A model generated the notes under the pieces. The model was given only the letters and a program-made list of their open reading frames with translations, ran no database searches and had not been told where the DNA came from. A stretch of DNA of 64,000 nucleotides from Sphingomonas phyllosphaerae (GTDB taxonomy: Bacteria > Pseudomonadota > Alphaproteobacteria > Sphingomonadales > Sphingomonadaceae): positions 310,001 to 374,000 of the forward strand of contig NZ_JAPYKH010000001.1 of assembly GCF_029623345.1 (NCBI RefSeq). Direction: 5' to 3'. The position numbers and the translations under genes are program-made. This document shows positions 9,157 to 17,703 of the stretch, piece by piece (within the stretch, counting starts at the first letter, position 1; the number at the start of each line of letters is the position of its first letter).

Positions 9157-9246
9157 TCCCTCGCAAGGGGAGTGCGGGCTTTGGCTTACCTCCGGCAAGC
9201 CAAGATGGTCGTCGCGCTTCGCGCGCCACCCCCCTCGCAGGGGAGA
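9157..9246. repeat. Intergenic inverted-repeat element between vapD and nagE
   Basis: The convergent spacer holds CCCTCGCAAGGGGAG near its left side and the near-palindrome CCCCTCGCAGGGGAG on its right side. An internal 7-bp stem (TTGGCTT at 9181, AAGCCAA at 9197, 9-nt loop) lies between them. Similar CTCCCCTTC/GAAGGGGAG arms recur at 20829-20916. It may act as a bidirectional terminator or be a dispersed repeat. Confidence 0.45.
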
Positions 9247-9277
9247 ATGAACGATCTTCCTCGGCGATCCGTGGGGA

Positions 9278-10978
9278 TTAACTCAGCAGCCTTTGAGGGT
9301 CGTGCGCGAGCAGGTGGACCACGCTCTCGCTTGGCCGCGCCACCTTCCGGACCCCGCCGTCGCGTAGCGCCGCCTCGTTGATCGCCGCGTCGCCCAGTTC
9401 GACTCGCACGCGGCCGGCATGGACGCTCGCGCCGCGCACGTTGCCCTCGCCGCCGAGCGCCGCCAGCAGCGCCGGCGCCAGCGTCACCGTGGTGGTGGTG
9501 GCCGCCGGCTCCTCCACCGCCGCGACGGCAACGCCGCCGCCGGCCGCCAGCGCGTCGCGGATCTCGACCGCAACGCTGTCGGCGATCGGGCCGAGCACCA
9601 CCTGGAGCGCGGACGGGGAGGGGCGGATCACGCCGCGCGCGCCGAGCGCCTTGAGCGCGGCCTCGTCCACCGCCGCCTGGTCGCGCACGCCGAGCCGCAG
9701 CCGCGTGGTGCAGGCGCCGACGTTGGTGAGGTTCGCGCCGCCGCCCAGCGCGCGCGCGAACGCCGCGCCGCGCTCCCCCACCGCGATCGGCGTCGCTGCC
9801 GCCGCGGGCGCGTCGTCGCGCCCCGGTGTCTTGAGGTTGAGCCTGGCGATGAAGAAGCGGAACAGCCCATAATAAAGTACCGCGTAGACGGCGCCGACGG
9901 GGAGCAGCAGCAGCGGCCGCGTCGCCTTGGAGAAGTTGAGCACATAGTCGAGCAGCCCGGCGGAAAAGCCGAACCCCAGCTTGACGCCCAGCGCCGCCAT
10001 CAGCGACATCGACAACCCCGTGAGCACCGCGTGCACCGCGTACAGGACGGGCGCGAGGAACATGAAGCTGAACTCGATCGGCTCGGTCACGCCGGTCAGT
10101 GCGGAGGTCAGTGCCAGGCTGAACAGCATGCCACCCACTTCCTTGCGCCGGTCGCGCGGCGCGGCGTGGTACATCGCGAGGCAGGCGGCGGGCAGGCCGA
10201 ACATCATGATCGGGAAGAAGCCCGCCATGAACGCTCCCGCGCTCGGGTCGCCCGCGAAGAAGCGCCGCAGATCGCCGTTGGCGCCGTGATAGTCGCCCAT
10301 GACGAACCAGGCGATGTTGTTGATCAGATGGTGCAACCCGGTGACGAGCAGCAGCCGGTTGAGGAGCCCGAACAGGAACAGCCCGACGCTGCCCGCGCCG
10401 GTGATCGCGTAGCTCAGCTGGTCGATCCCGCGGCTGATCCCGGCGAAGCCGAGCCCGACCGCGACCGCCAGCACCAGTCCGGCGACACCGCTAACGATCG
10501 GCACGAACCGCCGCCCGCCGAAGAAGGCGAGGTACTCCGGCAGCTTCACGGTCGAGAAACGATTGTAGAAGCCACCCCCAACGAGGCCCGAGATGATCCC
10601 GATCGGCACGTCGAGCCGCGCGATCGCCTTGGCCTTCCATGCCGCGACCGCGAGATCGACGCTCGCGCCGGTCAGCCCGGCGGTGACCTCGGCCGGCACG
10701 GTCAGCAGTACCTTTGACGCCTCCGTAGCGACGAGGAAGCAAACCATGCCGGCAAGGCAGGCGGCACCGTTTCCGTCGCGCGCGAAGCCGGTGGAAACGC
10801 CGATCGCGAACAGCAGGCCGAGATGGTTGAAGATCGCGTCGCCGGCCGCGCTGACGAACGCGATGTTGAGCAGGTCGGGCTGGCCGAGCCGCAGCAGCAG
10901 GCCCGCGATCGGCAGCACCGCGATGGGCAGCATCAGCGCGCGGCCGAGCGGCTGGAGCGTTCCCAGGATCGACTTCAT
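9278..10978 (-). CDS. nagE: PTS N-acetylglucosamine transporter, EIIBC components
   Basis: 566-residue phosphotransferase permease. Residues about 1-375 are the EIIC membrane domain with many hydrophobic segments and the TGVTEPIEF substrate-site motif near residue 295. Residues about 404-480 are an EIIB domain with phospho-cysteine Cys423 in GACTTRLR. A further stretch (about 503-566) looks like a second EIIB domain that has lost the cysteine region (NVRGASVHAG in place of the NVGACTTRLR pattern). It imports GlcNAc as GlcNAc-6-phosphate. The start ATG at 10978 overlaps the EIIA-HPr-EI gene by 4 bp, whose product supplies the phosphate. A longer upstream frame is arginine-rich shadow. Confidence 0.9.
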   Translation of the reverse strand: MKSILGTLQPLGRALMLPIAVLPIAGLLLRLGQPDLLNIAFVSAAGDAIFNHLGLLFAIGVSTGFARDGNGAACLAGMVCFLVATEASKVLLTVPAEVTAGLTGASVDLAVAAWKAKAIARLDVPIGIISGLVGGGFYNRFSTVKLPEYLAFFGGRRFVPIVSGVAGLVLAVAVGLGFAGISRGIDQLSYAITGAGSVGLFLFGLLNRLLLVTGLHHLINNIAWFVMGDYHGANGDLRRFFAGDPSAGAFMAGFFPIMMFGLPAACLAMYHAAPRDRRKEVGGMLFSLALTSALTGVTEPIEFSFMFLAPVLYAVHAVLTGLSMSLMAALGVKLGFGFSAGLLDYVLNFSKATRPLLLLPVGAVYAVLYYGLFRFFIARLNLKTPGRDDAPAAAATPIAVGERGAAFARALGGGANLTNVGACTTRLRLGVRDQAAVDEAALKALGARGVIRPSPSALQVVLGPIADSVAVEIRDALAAGGGVAVAAVEEPAATTTTVTLAPALLAALGGEGNVRGASVHAGRVRVELGDAAINEAALRDGGVRKVARPSESVVHLLAHDPQRLLS

Positions 10979-13443
10979 CGTGCGAACTCCCGTGCGAGCT
11001 GGCGGACTTCGGCGGCGCCGTCGCAGTCGAGCGCGGCGCGAGCGTGGTCGCGGACGCGGACCATGTCGAGGTCGCGCACCAGCGCCTTGATGTCGGCGAC
11101 CGCGGCGGGCGCGACCGACAGCTCGGTAACGCCGAGCCCGACCAGGATCGGCACCGCCAGCGGGTCGGAGGCGAGGCCGCCGCACACGCCGGTCCAGCGC
11201 GCGTGACGCGCGCCGCCCGCAACGGTCTGCTCGATCAGGCGCAGCACCGCGGGGTGTAGCCCGTCGAGCGCGCCCGCGACTGCGGCGTTGCCGCGGTCCA
11301 TCGCCAGCGCATATTGGGTAAGATCGTTGGTGCCGATCGACAGGAAATCGGCCTCGCGCGCGAGCTGCGTCGCGGTCACCGCGGCGGCAGGGGTCTCGAC
11401 CATGATGCCGAGCTCGATACCGTCACCGCCCCCGACGCGATCGAGCGCGGCGCGCACTTGGCGTAGCTCGTCAAGCCCCACGACCATCGGTACCATGATG
11501 CGGCACTGGCCGATGGGGCGGACCGCGAGGATCGCGCGCAGCTGGTCGTCGAGGATGTCGGGGTGCGCCAGCCCGACGCGGATGCCCCGCAGCCCGAGCG
11601 CCGGATTCTCCTCCGCCCCGATCGGCAGATAGGGCGCGGGCTTGTCGCCGCCGATATCGAGCAGGCGGACGATCACCGGCTTGCCCGCGAGCGCGTCGGC
11701 GACCGCCTGATAGGCCGCTGTCTGCTCGGCGACGTTAGGGGCGGTGGCGCGGTCGAGGAACAACAGCTCGGTGCGTAACAGCCCGCAGCCCTCCGCACCG
11801 TTGGCGGCGGCGACGCGCGCGTCTTCGGCCGAGCCGCAGTTGGCGACCACTTCGATCCGCGTCCCGTCGGCGGTGCGGCATTCCTCGGCGGCGCGCGCGC
11901 GCGCGGCGGCGCGGCGCTGCGCGACGACGGCGAGGCGCGCTTCCGCTTCGGCGACAAGCTCGGGCGGCGGCGCGATGTGAAGCAGCCCCTCGCTCGCGTC
12001 GAGGACGACGCGAGCGCCGTCGGCGAGGTCGCGTACTGGGGCACCGAGCGCCACCAGCGCTGGCAAGCCGCGCGAGGCGGCGAGGATGGCGACGTGCGAG
12101 GTCGGACCGCCGTGCTCGATCGCCAGCCCCGCGACGCGGTCGAGGTCGAGCGCCATCAGCTGCGACGGGAGCAGGTCGTCGGCGAGCAGGATCGCGTCGT
12201 CGGGCAGCGTCGCCACCTCCTGCTCGACCCCCATCAGCCGCGCGATCAGCTGGCGCTCTAGGTCGCGCATGTCGTCGGCGCGCTCGGCGAGACGCGCATC
12301 GCCGCCGGCGCGCAGCGCCTCGGCCTGCGGACGGATCGCTTCCCGCCATGCCTGCGCCGCGCTCGCGCCGCGCGCGATCGCGCGGTGCGCGGCGTCGATC
12401 AGTGCCGGGTCGGCGAGCATGTCGGCATGTGCCTGGACGATCGCGCGCGCTGGGCCGGTCGCACCGGCCGAGCGCGCGGCGAGGTCATCGGCGAGCGCGG
12501 CGCGCGCGGACTCGAAGCATGCCTCCTCGGCGGCGATGCCGGCGCCGGTGGCGGGTACGTCGAGGTCACGCACCTGCCAGCGCGCGATGGCGCCGATGGC
12601 GAGACCGGGGGAGGCGGTGACTCCGGCGATGGCGCCCTGCGGCACCACGCGCGGCGTGGCGGGGGGAGGCGAGGCGGCCGGCGCACCCGCGTCGAGGTCG
12701 GTGGCGAGCAGCTCGGCGATGGCGGCGACCGCCGCCTCGGCGTCGGTGCCGCGCGCCTCGACCGTCAGCGCGTCGCGATGCGCGACGATCAGTGAGAGCA
12801 GGCCGACCGGGCTGCGCGCGTTCGCCGAGCGCTCACCCTTGGTAAGCGTGATATCCGCGGTGAAGGTCTTGGCCGCGGCCGCGATCTTGGCGGCGGGGCG
12901 GGCGTGGATGCCGTGCGACAGGGCAACCGTGACGGCGCGGCGGGCCGTGGGGCCGTCGCTCGCATCCTCGATCGCCGCGGCCTCACGCGCTACGAGTGTG
13001 AGCAGCGGCGCGCCGAGCGCCACGACGCCCGCCTCGGCACGCTCGGCGATGGCGAAGCGCTCGCCGTTGGTGACGATCACCGGCGTGATCGCGGCCTGCG
13101 CCTCGCGTACGATCAGGTCGAGGTCGAAGCGGATCAGCGGCTGACCGCGCGTCACGGCTGTGCCCGCCGCCACCAGCGGCTCGAACCCGCGTCCGTCGAG
13201 CGCGACCGTGTCGATGCCGAGGTGGATCAGCAGCTGCGCGCCCTCGGGCGTCTCCAGCGTGATGGCGTGGCCGCTCGGCTGCACTACCAGCACGCGCGCG
13301 TCGCACGGTGCCACCAGCACGTCCCCGGTCGGGTCGATCGCCAGCCCGTCCCCCAGCATCCGCTCCGCGAAGACCGCGTCGACGACCTCGTCGAGCGGGC
13401 TGACCCAGCCCTCCAATGGTGCGGTCAGCGAGATGGTGGCCAT
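10975..13443 (-). CDS. ptsP: Multiphosphoryl transfer protein: EIIA(Glc-type)-HPr-Enzyme I fusion (nagF-like)
   Basis: 822-residue fusion carrying the soluble phosphate relay of a PTS. Residues 1-150 are a Crr-type EIIA with His59 and His74 (LLIHLGIDT), 15 residues apart as in E. coli EIIA-Glc. Residues about 168-255 are HPr with His180 in SHGIHARPA. Residues about 265-822 are Enzyme I with His450 in GGPTSHVAI and the C-terminal PEP-binding barrel. It takes phosphate from PEP and passes it to the EIIB domain of the neighbouring nagE product, so the cluster is self-contained. The same order is called NagF in other proteobacteria. ATG at 13443; it lies 29 bp after nagA and overlaps nagE. Confidence 0.92.
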   Translation of the reverse strand: MATISLTAPLEGWVSPLDEVVDAVFAERMLGDGLAIDPTGDVLVAPCDARVLVVQPSGHAITLETPEGAQLLIHLGIDTVALDGRGFEPLVAAGTAVTRGQPLIRFDLDLIVREAQAAITPVIVTNGERFAIAERAEAGVVALGAPLLTLVAREAAAIEDASDGPTARRAVTVALSHGIHARPAAKIAAAAKTFTADITLTKGERSANARSPVGLLSLIVAHRDALTVEARGTDAEAAVAAIAELLATDLDAGAPAASPPPATPRVVPQGAIAGVTASPGLAIGAIARWQVRDLDVPATGAGIAAEEACFESARAALADDLAARSAGATGPARAIVQAHADMLADPALIDAAHRAIARGASAAQAWREAIRPQAEALRAGGDARLAERADDMRDLERQLIARLMGVEQEVATLPDDAILLADDLLPSQLMALDLDRVAGLAIEHGGPTSHVAILAASRGLPALVALGAPVRDLADGARVVLDASEGLLHIAPPPELVAEAEARLAVVAQRRAAARARAAEECRTADGTRIEVVANCGSAEDARVAAANGAEGCGLLRTELLFLDRATAPNVAEQTAAYQAVADALAGKPVIVRLLDIGGDKPAPYLPIGAEENPALGLRGIRVGLAHPDILDDQLRAILAVRPIGQCRIMVPMVVGLDELRQVRAALDRVGGGDGIELGIMVETPAAAVTATQLAREADFLSIGTNDLTQYALAMDRGNAAVAGALDGLHPAVLRLIEQTVAGGARHARWTGVCGGLASDPLAVPILVGLGVTELSVAPAAVADIKALVRDLDMVRVRDHARAALDCDGAAEVRQLAREFAR

Positions 13444-13472
13444 GGATGCTCCGGATCGGGGGAAGGGAGAAG

Positions 13473-14642
13473 TCAGGTGACGGGCTCGCCGTGCGCGAGC
13501 TGCGGCAGCACGACGCGCTCCTCGCCGCCGACCCAGGTGCCGAGCGGCTGAAGATCGGCGTCGAGCCGCACCCAGTCGGCGCGCAGCCCGACGGCGAGCG
13601 CGCCGCGCTCCGCCTCCAGGCCGAGGAAGGCGGCAGGGCTGGTCGCCGCCAGCCCCGCCGCGGTTTCGGGTGCGAGGCCCAGGCGCCGAACCGCGTTGCG
13701 CACCGCGCCCGCCATGTCGAGGTCCGAGCCAGCAAGCGTGCCGTCGGCACCGACGCAGCGGCCGTCCTCGACGTGGATTGGCTTGCCCTGGAGCACGAAG
13801 TCCTTCCGCGCCGCGCCGACGCACGGCATCGCGTCCGACACCAACATGAAGCGATCGACCGCGCGCGCGCGCAGCGCGATCCGCAGCGCGGCGTCGTCGA
13901 CGTGGAAGCCGTCGACGATGATCCCACAATAAGCATGCTGATCGTCGAGCGACGCACCGACCACGCCGGGCGCGCGATGCACCAGCGGCGACATCGCGTT
14001 GAACAGATGAGTGACGCCGGTCGCGCCCGCGGCGAAAGCAGCGGTGGCGGTGGCGTAATCGGCGTCGGTGTGGCCGAGGCAGACGCGAACGCCAGCCCGC
14101 GCCAGCGTCGCGATCTGCTCGGCGTCGACGCGCTCGGGCGCCAGCGTCACCATCACCACGCCGCGACGGGGCTGGAGCAGCAGCGCCATCAGCTCGTCGT
14201 CGAGCGGCTGAAAGCGTGCGGGATCGTGGATGCCCTTGCGCGCGAGGCTCAGCACCGGGCCTTCGACGTGCGTGCCGAGCACGCCGGGCACGCCCGCCGC
14301 GATCGCCGCGTCGGTGGCGTCGAGCCCGCGCGCGATCACCGCGGGCCGGTCGCTGATCAGCGTCGGCATGAAGCCGGTCGTGCCATACGGCGCGTGCGCC
14401 GCGCCGATCGCGGCAATGCCCTCGACTGTCGGTGTGTCGTTAAAAAGCACGCCTCCACCGCCATTGACCTGGGTGTCGATGAAGCCCGGCATCACCCAGC
14501 CGCCAGCGAGATCAACCGCCTCACGCTCGGCGCCGGCGCGCAACGCCGCGATCGTACCGTCGGCGGCGACCTCGATCGTCGCCGCGTCGAGCACGCCGTC
14601 GCGCGTGGCGATCTGGCCGTTGCGGAAGCTGTGCGTCGTCAT
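13473..14642 (-). CDS. nagA: N-acetylglucosamine-6-phosphate deacetylase
   Basis: 389-residue amidohydrolase-fold enzyme. Family marks are PGFIDTQVNGGGG, the metal-binding THVEGP followed by KGIHDP, GHTDADY, THLFNAM, DGFHVDD and the catalytic Asp in VSDAMP. It removes the acetyl group from GlcNAc-6-phosphate delivered by the PTS, giving glucosamine-6-phosphate for NagB-II. The ATG overlaps the stop of the upstream nagB-II by four bases. Length and motifs are normal for the family. Confidence 0.95.
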   Translation of the reverse strand: MTTHSFRNGQIATRDGVLDAATIEVAADGTIAALRAGAEREAVDLAGGWVMPGFIDTQVNGGGGVLFNDTPTVEGIAAIGAAHAPYGTTGFMPTLISDRPAVIARGLDATDAAIAAGVPGVLGTHVEGPVLSLARKGIHDPARFQPLDDELMALLLQPRRGVVMVTLAPERVDAEQIATLARAGVRVCLGHTDADYATATAAFAAGATGVTHLFNAMSPLVHRAPGVVGASLDDQHAYCGIIVDGFHVDDAALRIALRARAVDRFMLVSDAMPCVGAARKDFVLQGKPIHVEDGRCVGADGTLAGSDLDMAGAVRNAVRRLGLAPETAAGLAATSPAAFLGLEAERGALAVGLRADWVRLDADLQPLGTWVGGEERVVLPQLAHGEPVT

Positions 14643-15697
14643 AGCGTCTTGGTGACCTTGCTGAGATGGCGCGGCGAGTCGGGATCGAGCCCGCGCGCGA
14701 CCGAAAGCGCGTTCGCCATGCGATAGAAGCTCTGGATCATCAGCACCGGCTCGAGCGCGGGATGGTCGCGCAGCGCCGCTGGACTGCCCGCGCCGTCCTG
14801 AGCGGCGTCGGCGAGCGCGACGCGCGCGTCGCGACGGGCGAACTCGGCCGCCGCCTCGCGCACGCCGTCACCGGCCTGGTCCGAGGTGGCGAAGGCGATC
14901 AGCGGAAAGCCGGCATTGACGATCGCCATCGGGCCGTGGCGTACCTCGGCGCTGCTGAACGCCTCGGCATGGAGCGCGCACGTCTCCTTGAGCTTGAGCG
15001 CCGCTTCCTGCGCGACGCCGAAGCCGAGGCCGCGGCCGATCACGAACAGATTGCTGGCGTCGCGCAGCAGTGCGACGACGCCGCTCCAGTCGAGCGCCCA
15101 GGCGGCGCCAAGCCGCTCGGGCAGGCGGTCGAGCGCCTTGGTCAGCGCGGCGTCCTGGCTCCACTCGGCGGTGAGCAGCGCCAGCGCGGCGAGCGCGGCG
15201 ATGTACGACTTGGTCGCCGCGACCGAGCGCTCCGGCCCTGCCATCAGCGGCACCAGCGTGTCCGCAGCCTCGGCGAGCGGGGACGTCGTGTCGTTGACCA
15301 AGGCGACGACGTGCGCGCCCGCCGCCTTCTGCGCGGCGACGCTGGCGAGCAGGTCGGGGCTGCGTCCGCTCTGCGAGATCGCGATGCACAGCGCACCCGA
15401 GGACGCGACGTCGGCGGCATAGACCGAGGCGACCGAGGGGGCGGCCGAGGCGACGGGCACGCCGACAAACGTCTCGATCAGATATTTGCCGTACGTCGCC
15501 GCGTGATCGGACGAGCCGCGTGCGCAGGTCACGACCACCGCCGGCGGGGCGGCGCGGAGCCGCTCGCCCAGCGCGGCGAGCGTCGCGCGATTGGCCTCGA
15601 GCAGCCGCGCCACCGCCGCGCCGGCCTCGGCCGCCTCGGCGTGCATCAGCGTGGCGGTCGCGTCCTTGGCCGGTGGCTGGTCGGTCGTCGCGATCAT
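14639..15697 (-). CDS. nagBII: Glucosamine-6-phosphate deaminase NagB-II (double SIS domain)
   Basis: 352-residue protein with two sugar-isomerase (SIS) domains, like the isomerase half of GlmS but without a glutaminase domain. The first SIS motif is CARGSSDHAATYGKY, followed by AISQSGRSPDLL. The C-terminal region has the conserved glutamate in KLKETCALHAEAF and HGPMAIV. In proteobacteria lacking the classical NagB this protein converts glucosamine-6-phosphate to fructose-6-phosphate and ammonia. It is the first gene of the nagBII-nagA-ptsP-nagE run (overlap with nagA of 4 bp). A candidate operator lies about 58 bp upstream. Confidence 0.88.
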   Translation of the reverse strand: MIATTDQPPAKDATATLMHAEAAEAGAAVARLLEANRATLAALGERLRAAPPAVVVTCARGSSDHAATYGKYLIETFVGVPVASAAPSVASVYAADVASSGALCIAISQSGRSPDLLASVAAQKAAGAHVVALVNDTTSPLAEAADTLVPLMAGPERSVAATKSYIAALAALALLTAEWSQDAALTKALDRLPERLGAAWALDWSGVVALLRDASNLFVIGRGLGFGVAQEAALKLKETCALHAEAFSSAEVRHGPMAIVNAGFPLIAFATSDQAGDGVREAAAEFARRDARVALADAAQDGAGSPAALRDHPALEPVLMIQSFYRMANALSVARGLDPDSPRHLSKVTKTL

Positions 15698-15754
15698 GCT
15701 GGGCTCCCTGCCGCGCGGGACCGCGGCGGCGTTTGCCAGAGGGTTAAGTTATAA

Positions 15755-15767
15755 ATTGGTATTGTTC
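15755..15767 (-). promoter_or_regulatory. Candidate nag operator, copy 1
   Basis: On the plus strand ATTGGTATTGTTC; read in the direction of nagB-II it is GAACAATACCAAT. It lies 58 bp upstream of the nagB-II ATG, inside an AT-rich patch (about 15744-15768) that is unusual for this genome, and touches the cutC stop codon. Eleven of thirteen bases are identical to the motif at 17667-17679 in front of the TonB receptor. This suggests a shared transcription-factor site; the regulator is not in the window. Confidence 0.45.
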
Positions 15768-16500
15768 AAGCGGCCTCGTCGCGCAGCATCGCGGCGAGCC
15801 GGGCGACGGTCGCCCGATCGGTGGCGTAGCTGGTCTCGGCGACGAAGCCGAAGCGGCGCAGCGTGGTGTCGGCGGCGCCGGCGCGTGCGAGCCGGCACGA
15901 AGCGTGCACCTCGCGCGCGCCGGTGGCGAGTAGCGCCGGCAGCGTCGCCGGGGAGACTCCGCTGCCGACCAGAACGGTGATCCGGTCGCGCGCCGCGGCA
16001 ACCAATCGCGTCAGCATCTCGACCGCGTCGGCCGATCGTGGTGCGCCGCCCGAGGTGAGGATCCGATCAAAGCCGAGCGACACTGCCTGCTCAAGCGCGG
16101 CGAGTGGGTCGGGGGTAAGGTCGAAAGCGCGGTGCAGCGTCACCGATAGTGTCCGTTCGCGCGCTACCTCGAGCCAGCGCACGAGGCAGTCGACGTCGAG
16201 CGTGCGGTCGCGCGCATTGGCGCCGATTACCACGCCGGCGAGCCCCGCGTCTGCCGCGGCACGAATGTCCTCCTCGACCAGCCGTCGCTCGCCCGCGTCA
16301 TAGACGAAGTCGCCCGCGCGCGGCCGCACGAGCAGGTGGACGGGGATCGGCGCGGCCGCGGCGGCATGGATCAGCGAGGGTGAGGGAGTGAGGCCGCCGA
16401 CATCGAGCGCGGCGCAGAGTTCGATCCGGTCGGCGCCACCCTGCACCGCGGCGGCGATGCCGTGCACGTCCTCGACGCAGACCTCGAGCAGCCGCCTCAT
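15766..16500 (-). CDS. cutC: CutC family protein (TIM barrel; historically copper homeostasis)
   Basis: 244-residue protein that aligns with CutC over its full length: LEVCVEDVHGIAAAVQGGADRIELC at the start (split here only by family variation), GGLTPSPSLI, VHLLVRPRAGDFVY, VTLHRAFDL, DRILTSGGAP and HASCR near the end. The family was named for copper tolerance in E. coli, but that phenotype was later traced to the MicL small RNA transcribed from within cutC, so the biochemical role is open. Here it overlaps the glycosylasparaginase stop by 4 bp and precedes the nag genes, which points to sugar or glycoconjugate metabolism rather than copper. ATG at 16500. Confidence 0.88.
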   Translation of the reverse strand: MRRLLEVCVEDVHGIAAAVQGGADRIELCAALDVGGLTPSPSLIHAAAAAPIPVHLLVRPRAGDFVYDAGERRLVEEDIRAAADAGLAGVVIGANARDRTLDVDCLVRWLEVARERTLSVTLHRAFDLTPDPLAALEQAVSLGFDRILTSGGAPRSADAVEMLTRLVAAARDRITVLVGSGVSPATLPALLATGAREVHASCRLARAGAADTTLRRFGFVAETSYATDRATVARLAAMLRDEAA

Positions 16501-17519
16501 GCGCGGTACAAAGAGCGAGCGAGGTGGACGGTGGTCGTCCCGCCCGCGTCGGTCACCGCATAGGTGAAGCCGGGCAGCAGGCAGAAGGCGCCGACCTCGC
16601 CCTTCGTGTCGAGCGCGAGGAAGCCGACCTGCATGCCCTTGATCGCCGCGCCGCGCAGCGCAGCAATGTGGCGCACCACCTCCTCGCATGCCGCCTGCGC
16701 CGAGCGGCCGGCGCGCATCGAGGCGACGACCCGTGCGCTGCCCGCGACGCGAGTCACCTCCTCGCCGACGCCGGTCGAGGTGGCGCCGCCGATGCCGCGC
16801 TCGACGTAGAGACCGGCGCCGACCTGGGGCGAGTCGCCGACGCGTCCGCGGATCTTGAAGGCCATGCCCGACGTGGTGCACGCACCCGCCATGCGCCCGT
16901 CCGCGGTGCGCGCGAGCAACCCGATCGTGTCATGATCGAGCGCGCCGCCGGGCGTGCGATGCGGCGTGGCGGTGCCGTAAGTGCCCGTCTCGCTGTTCGC
17001 GACGGGTTGGTACTTCGCCGTCCTGAGCCACTCGCGCCACGCTTGCTCCGCCGGCGGCGTGAGCAGGTCGACCTTCTCGAAGCCCTGTTCGCGCGCGAAG
17101 CGGGTGGCGCCTTCGCCGACGAGCAAGGTGTGCGGCGTCTTTTCCATGACGCGCCGCGCGACCGAGATGGCGTGGACCGTGTCCTCGAGCGCGGCGACCG
17201 CGCCGACCGCGCCCGCGTCGTCCATGATCACGGCGTCGAGCGTGACATGGCCGTCACGGTCGGGGTAGCCTCCGTAGCCGACCGAATGGTTGTCCGGATC
17301 GGCCTCGGGCACGCGCGCACCCGCCTCGACCGCGTCGAGCAGCGAGCCGCCCGCGCGCAGCCGCGCGAACGCCGCGTCGTTGGCAGCGGCGCCGAAGTCC
17401 CAGGTGGAGAGCACGCGCACGTCGCGCGCCGGCGCGGGGGCCGCAACGGCGCGGCGTGCCAGCGGCAGTGCGCCGCCCGCCGCGGTGAGCGTCGCCAGCA
17501 AGGATCGTCTTGTCGTCAT
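16497..17519 (-). CDS. N4-(beta-N-acetylglucosaminyl)-L-asparaginase (Ntn hydrolase, Tat-exported)
   Basis: 340-residue Ntn-hydrolase of the glycosylasparaginase type. Residues 1-28 form a twin-arginine signal (MTTRRSLLATLTAAGG, then an AVAAPA cleavage region), so the enzyme should act in the periplasm. The autoproteolysis site is GALDHDTIG with Thr198 as the new N-terminal nucleophile; DNHSVGYGG and IKGMQVG are other family marks. Such enzymes split GlcNAc-asparagine, the core remnant of N-glycoproteins, into aspartate and GlcNAc-amine. The genes downstream would use the GlcNAc. ATG at 17519 follows a strong GGAGGGGAGC site; a longer upstream frame enters the intergenic region and is rejected. 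Confidence 0.87.
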   Translation of the reverse strand: MTTRRSLLATLTAAGGALPLARRAVAAPAPARDVRVLSTWDFGAAANDAAFARLRAGGSLLDAVEAGARVPEADPDNHSVGYGGYPDRDGHVTLDAVIMDDAGAVGAVAALEDTVHAISVARRVMEKTPHTLLVGEGATRFAREQGFEKVDLLTPPAEQAWREWLRTAKYQPVANSETGTYGTATPHRTPGGALDHDTIGLLARTADGRMAGACTTSGMAFKIRGRVGDSPQVGAGLYVERGIGGATSTGVGEEVTRVAGSARVVASMRAGRSAQAACEEVVRHIAALRGAAIKGMQVGFLALDTKGEVGAFCLLPGFTYAVTDAGGTTTVHLARSLYRA

Positions 17520-17666
17520 CCGCTCCCCTCCGTGTCGCCGCAACGCGGCCGGGCGCACGACAAGCACGGATCGACGCCGCGACGCAACCGCCCGCATGAT
17601 TGGTCCCGTCAGTGGTCCTGTCAGGTATTGACCTTTGTGGCAGATTGATGAAACAACGGCAAAAGC

Positions 17667-17679
17667 GAACTTTACCAAT
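17667..17679 (+). promoter_or_regulatory. Candidate nag operator, copy 2
   Basis: GAACTTTACCAAT, 24 bp before the TonB receptor ATG and about 150 bp before the divergent asparaginase. It matches the reverse complement of the 15755-15767 motif at 11 of 13 bases. Both copies lie within about 30 bp of a CAGAGGGTTAA sequence (15737 and 17690), adding to the impression of a shared control region. Confidence 0.45.
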
Positions 17680-17703
17680 GAAAACAAATCAGAGGGTTAA
17701 CCG

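Noticed and set aside
9419..10717. Long plus-strand open frame opposite nagE (432 codons)
   Set aside because: Antisense shadow of a clear PTS gene; composition is Arg/Glu/His-rich without any domain or ribosome binding site.
17628..17656. Possible sigma-70 promoter (TTGACC at 17628) for the TonB receptor
   Set aside because: The -35-like hexamer is good but no convincing -10 element lies at 16-18 bp spacing.
17520..17687. Longer start for the glycosylasparaginase
   Set aside because: It would put the Tat signal 57 residues inside the protein; the internal ATG at 17519 has a strong ribosome binding site and a proper signal peptide.
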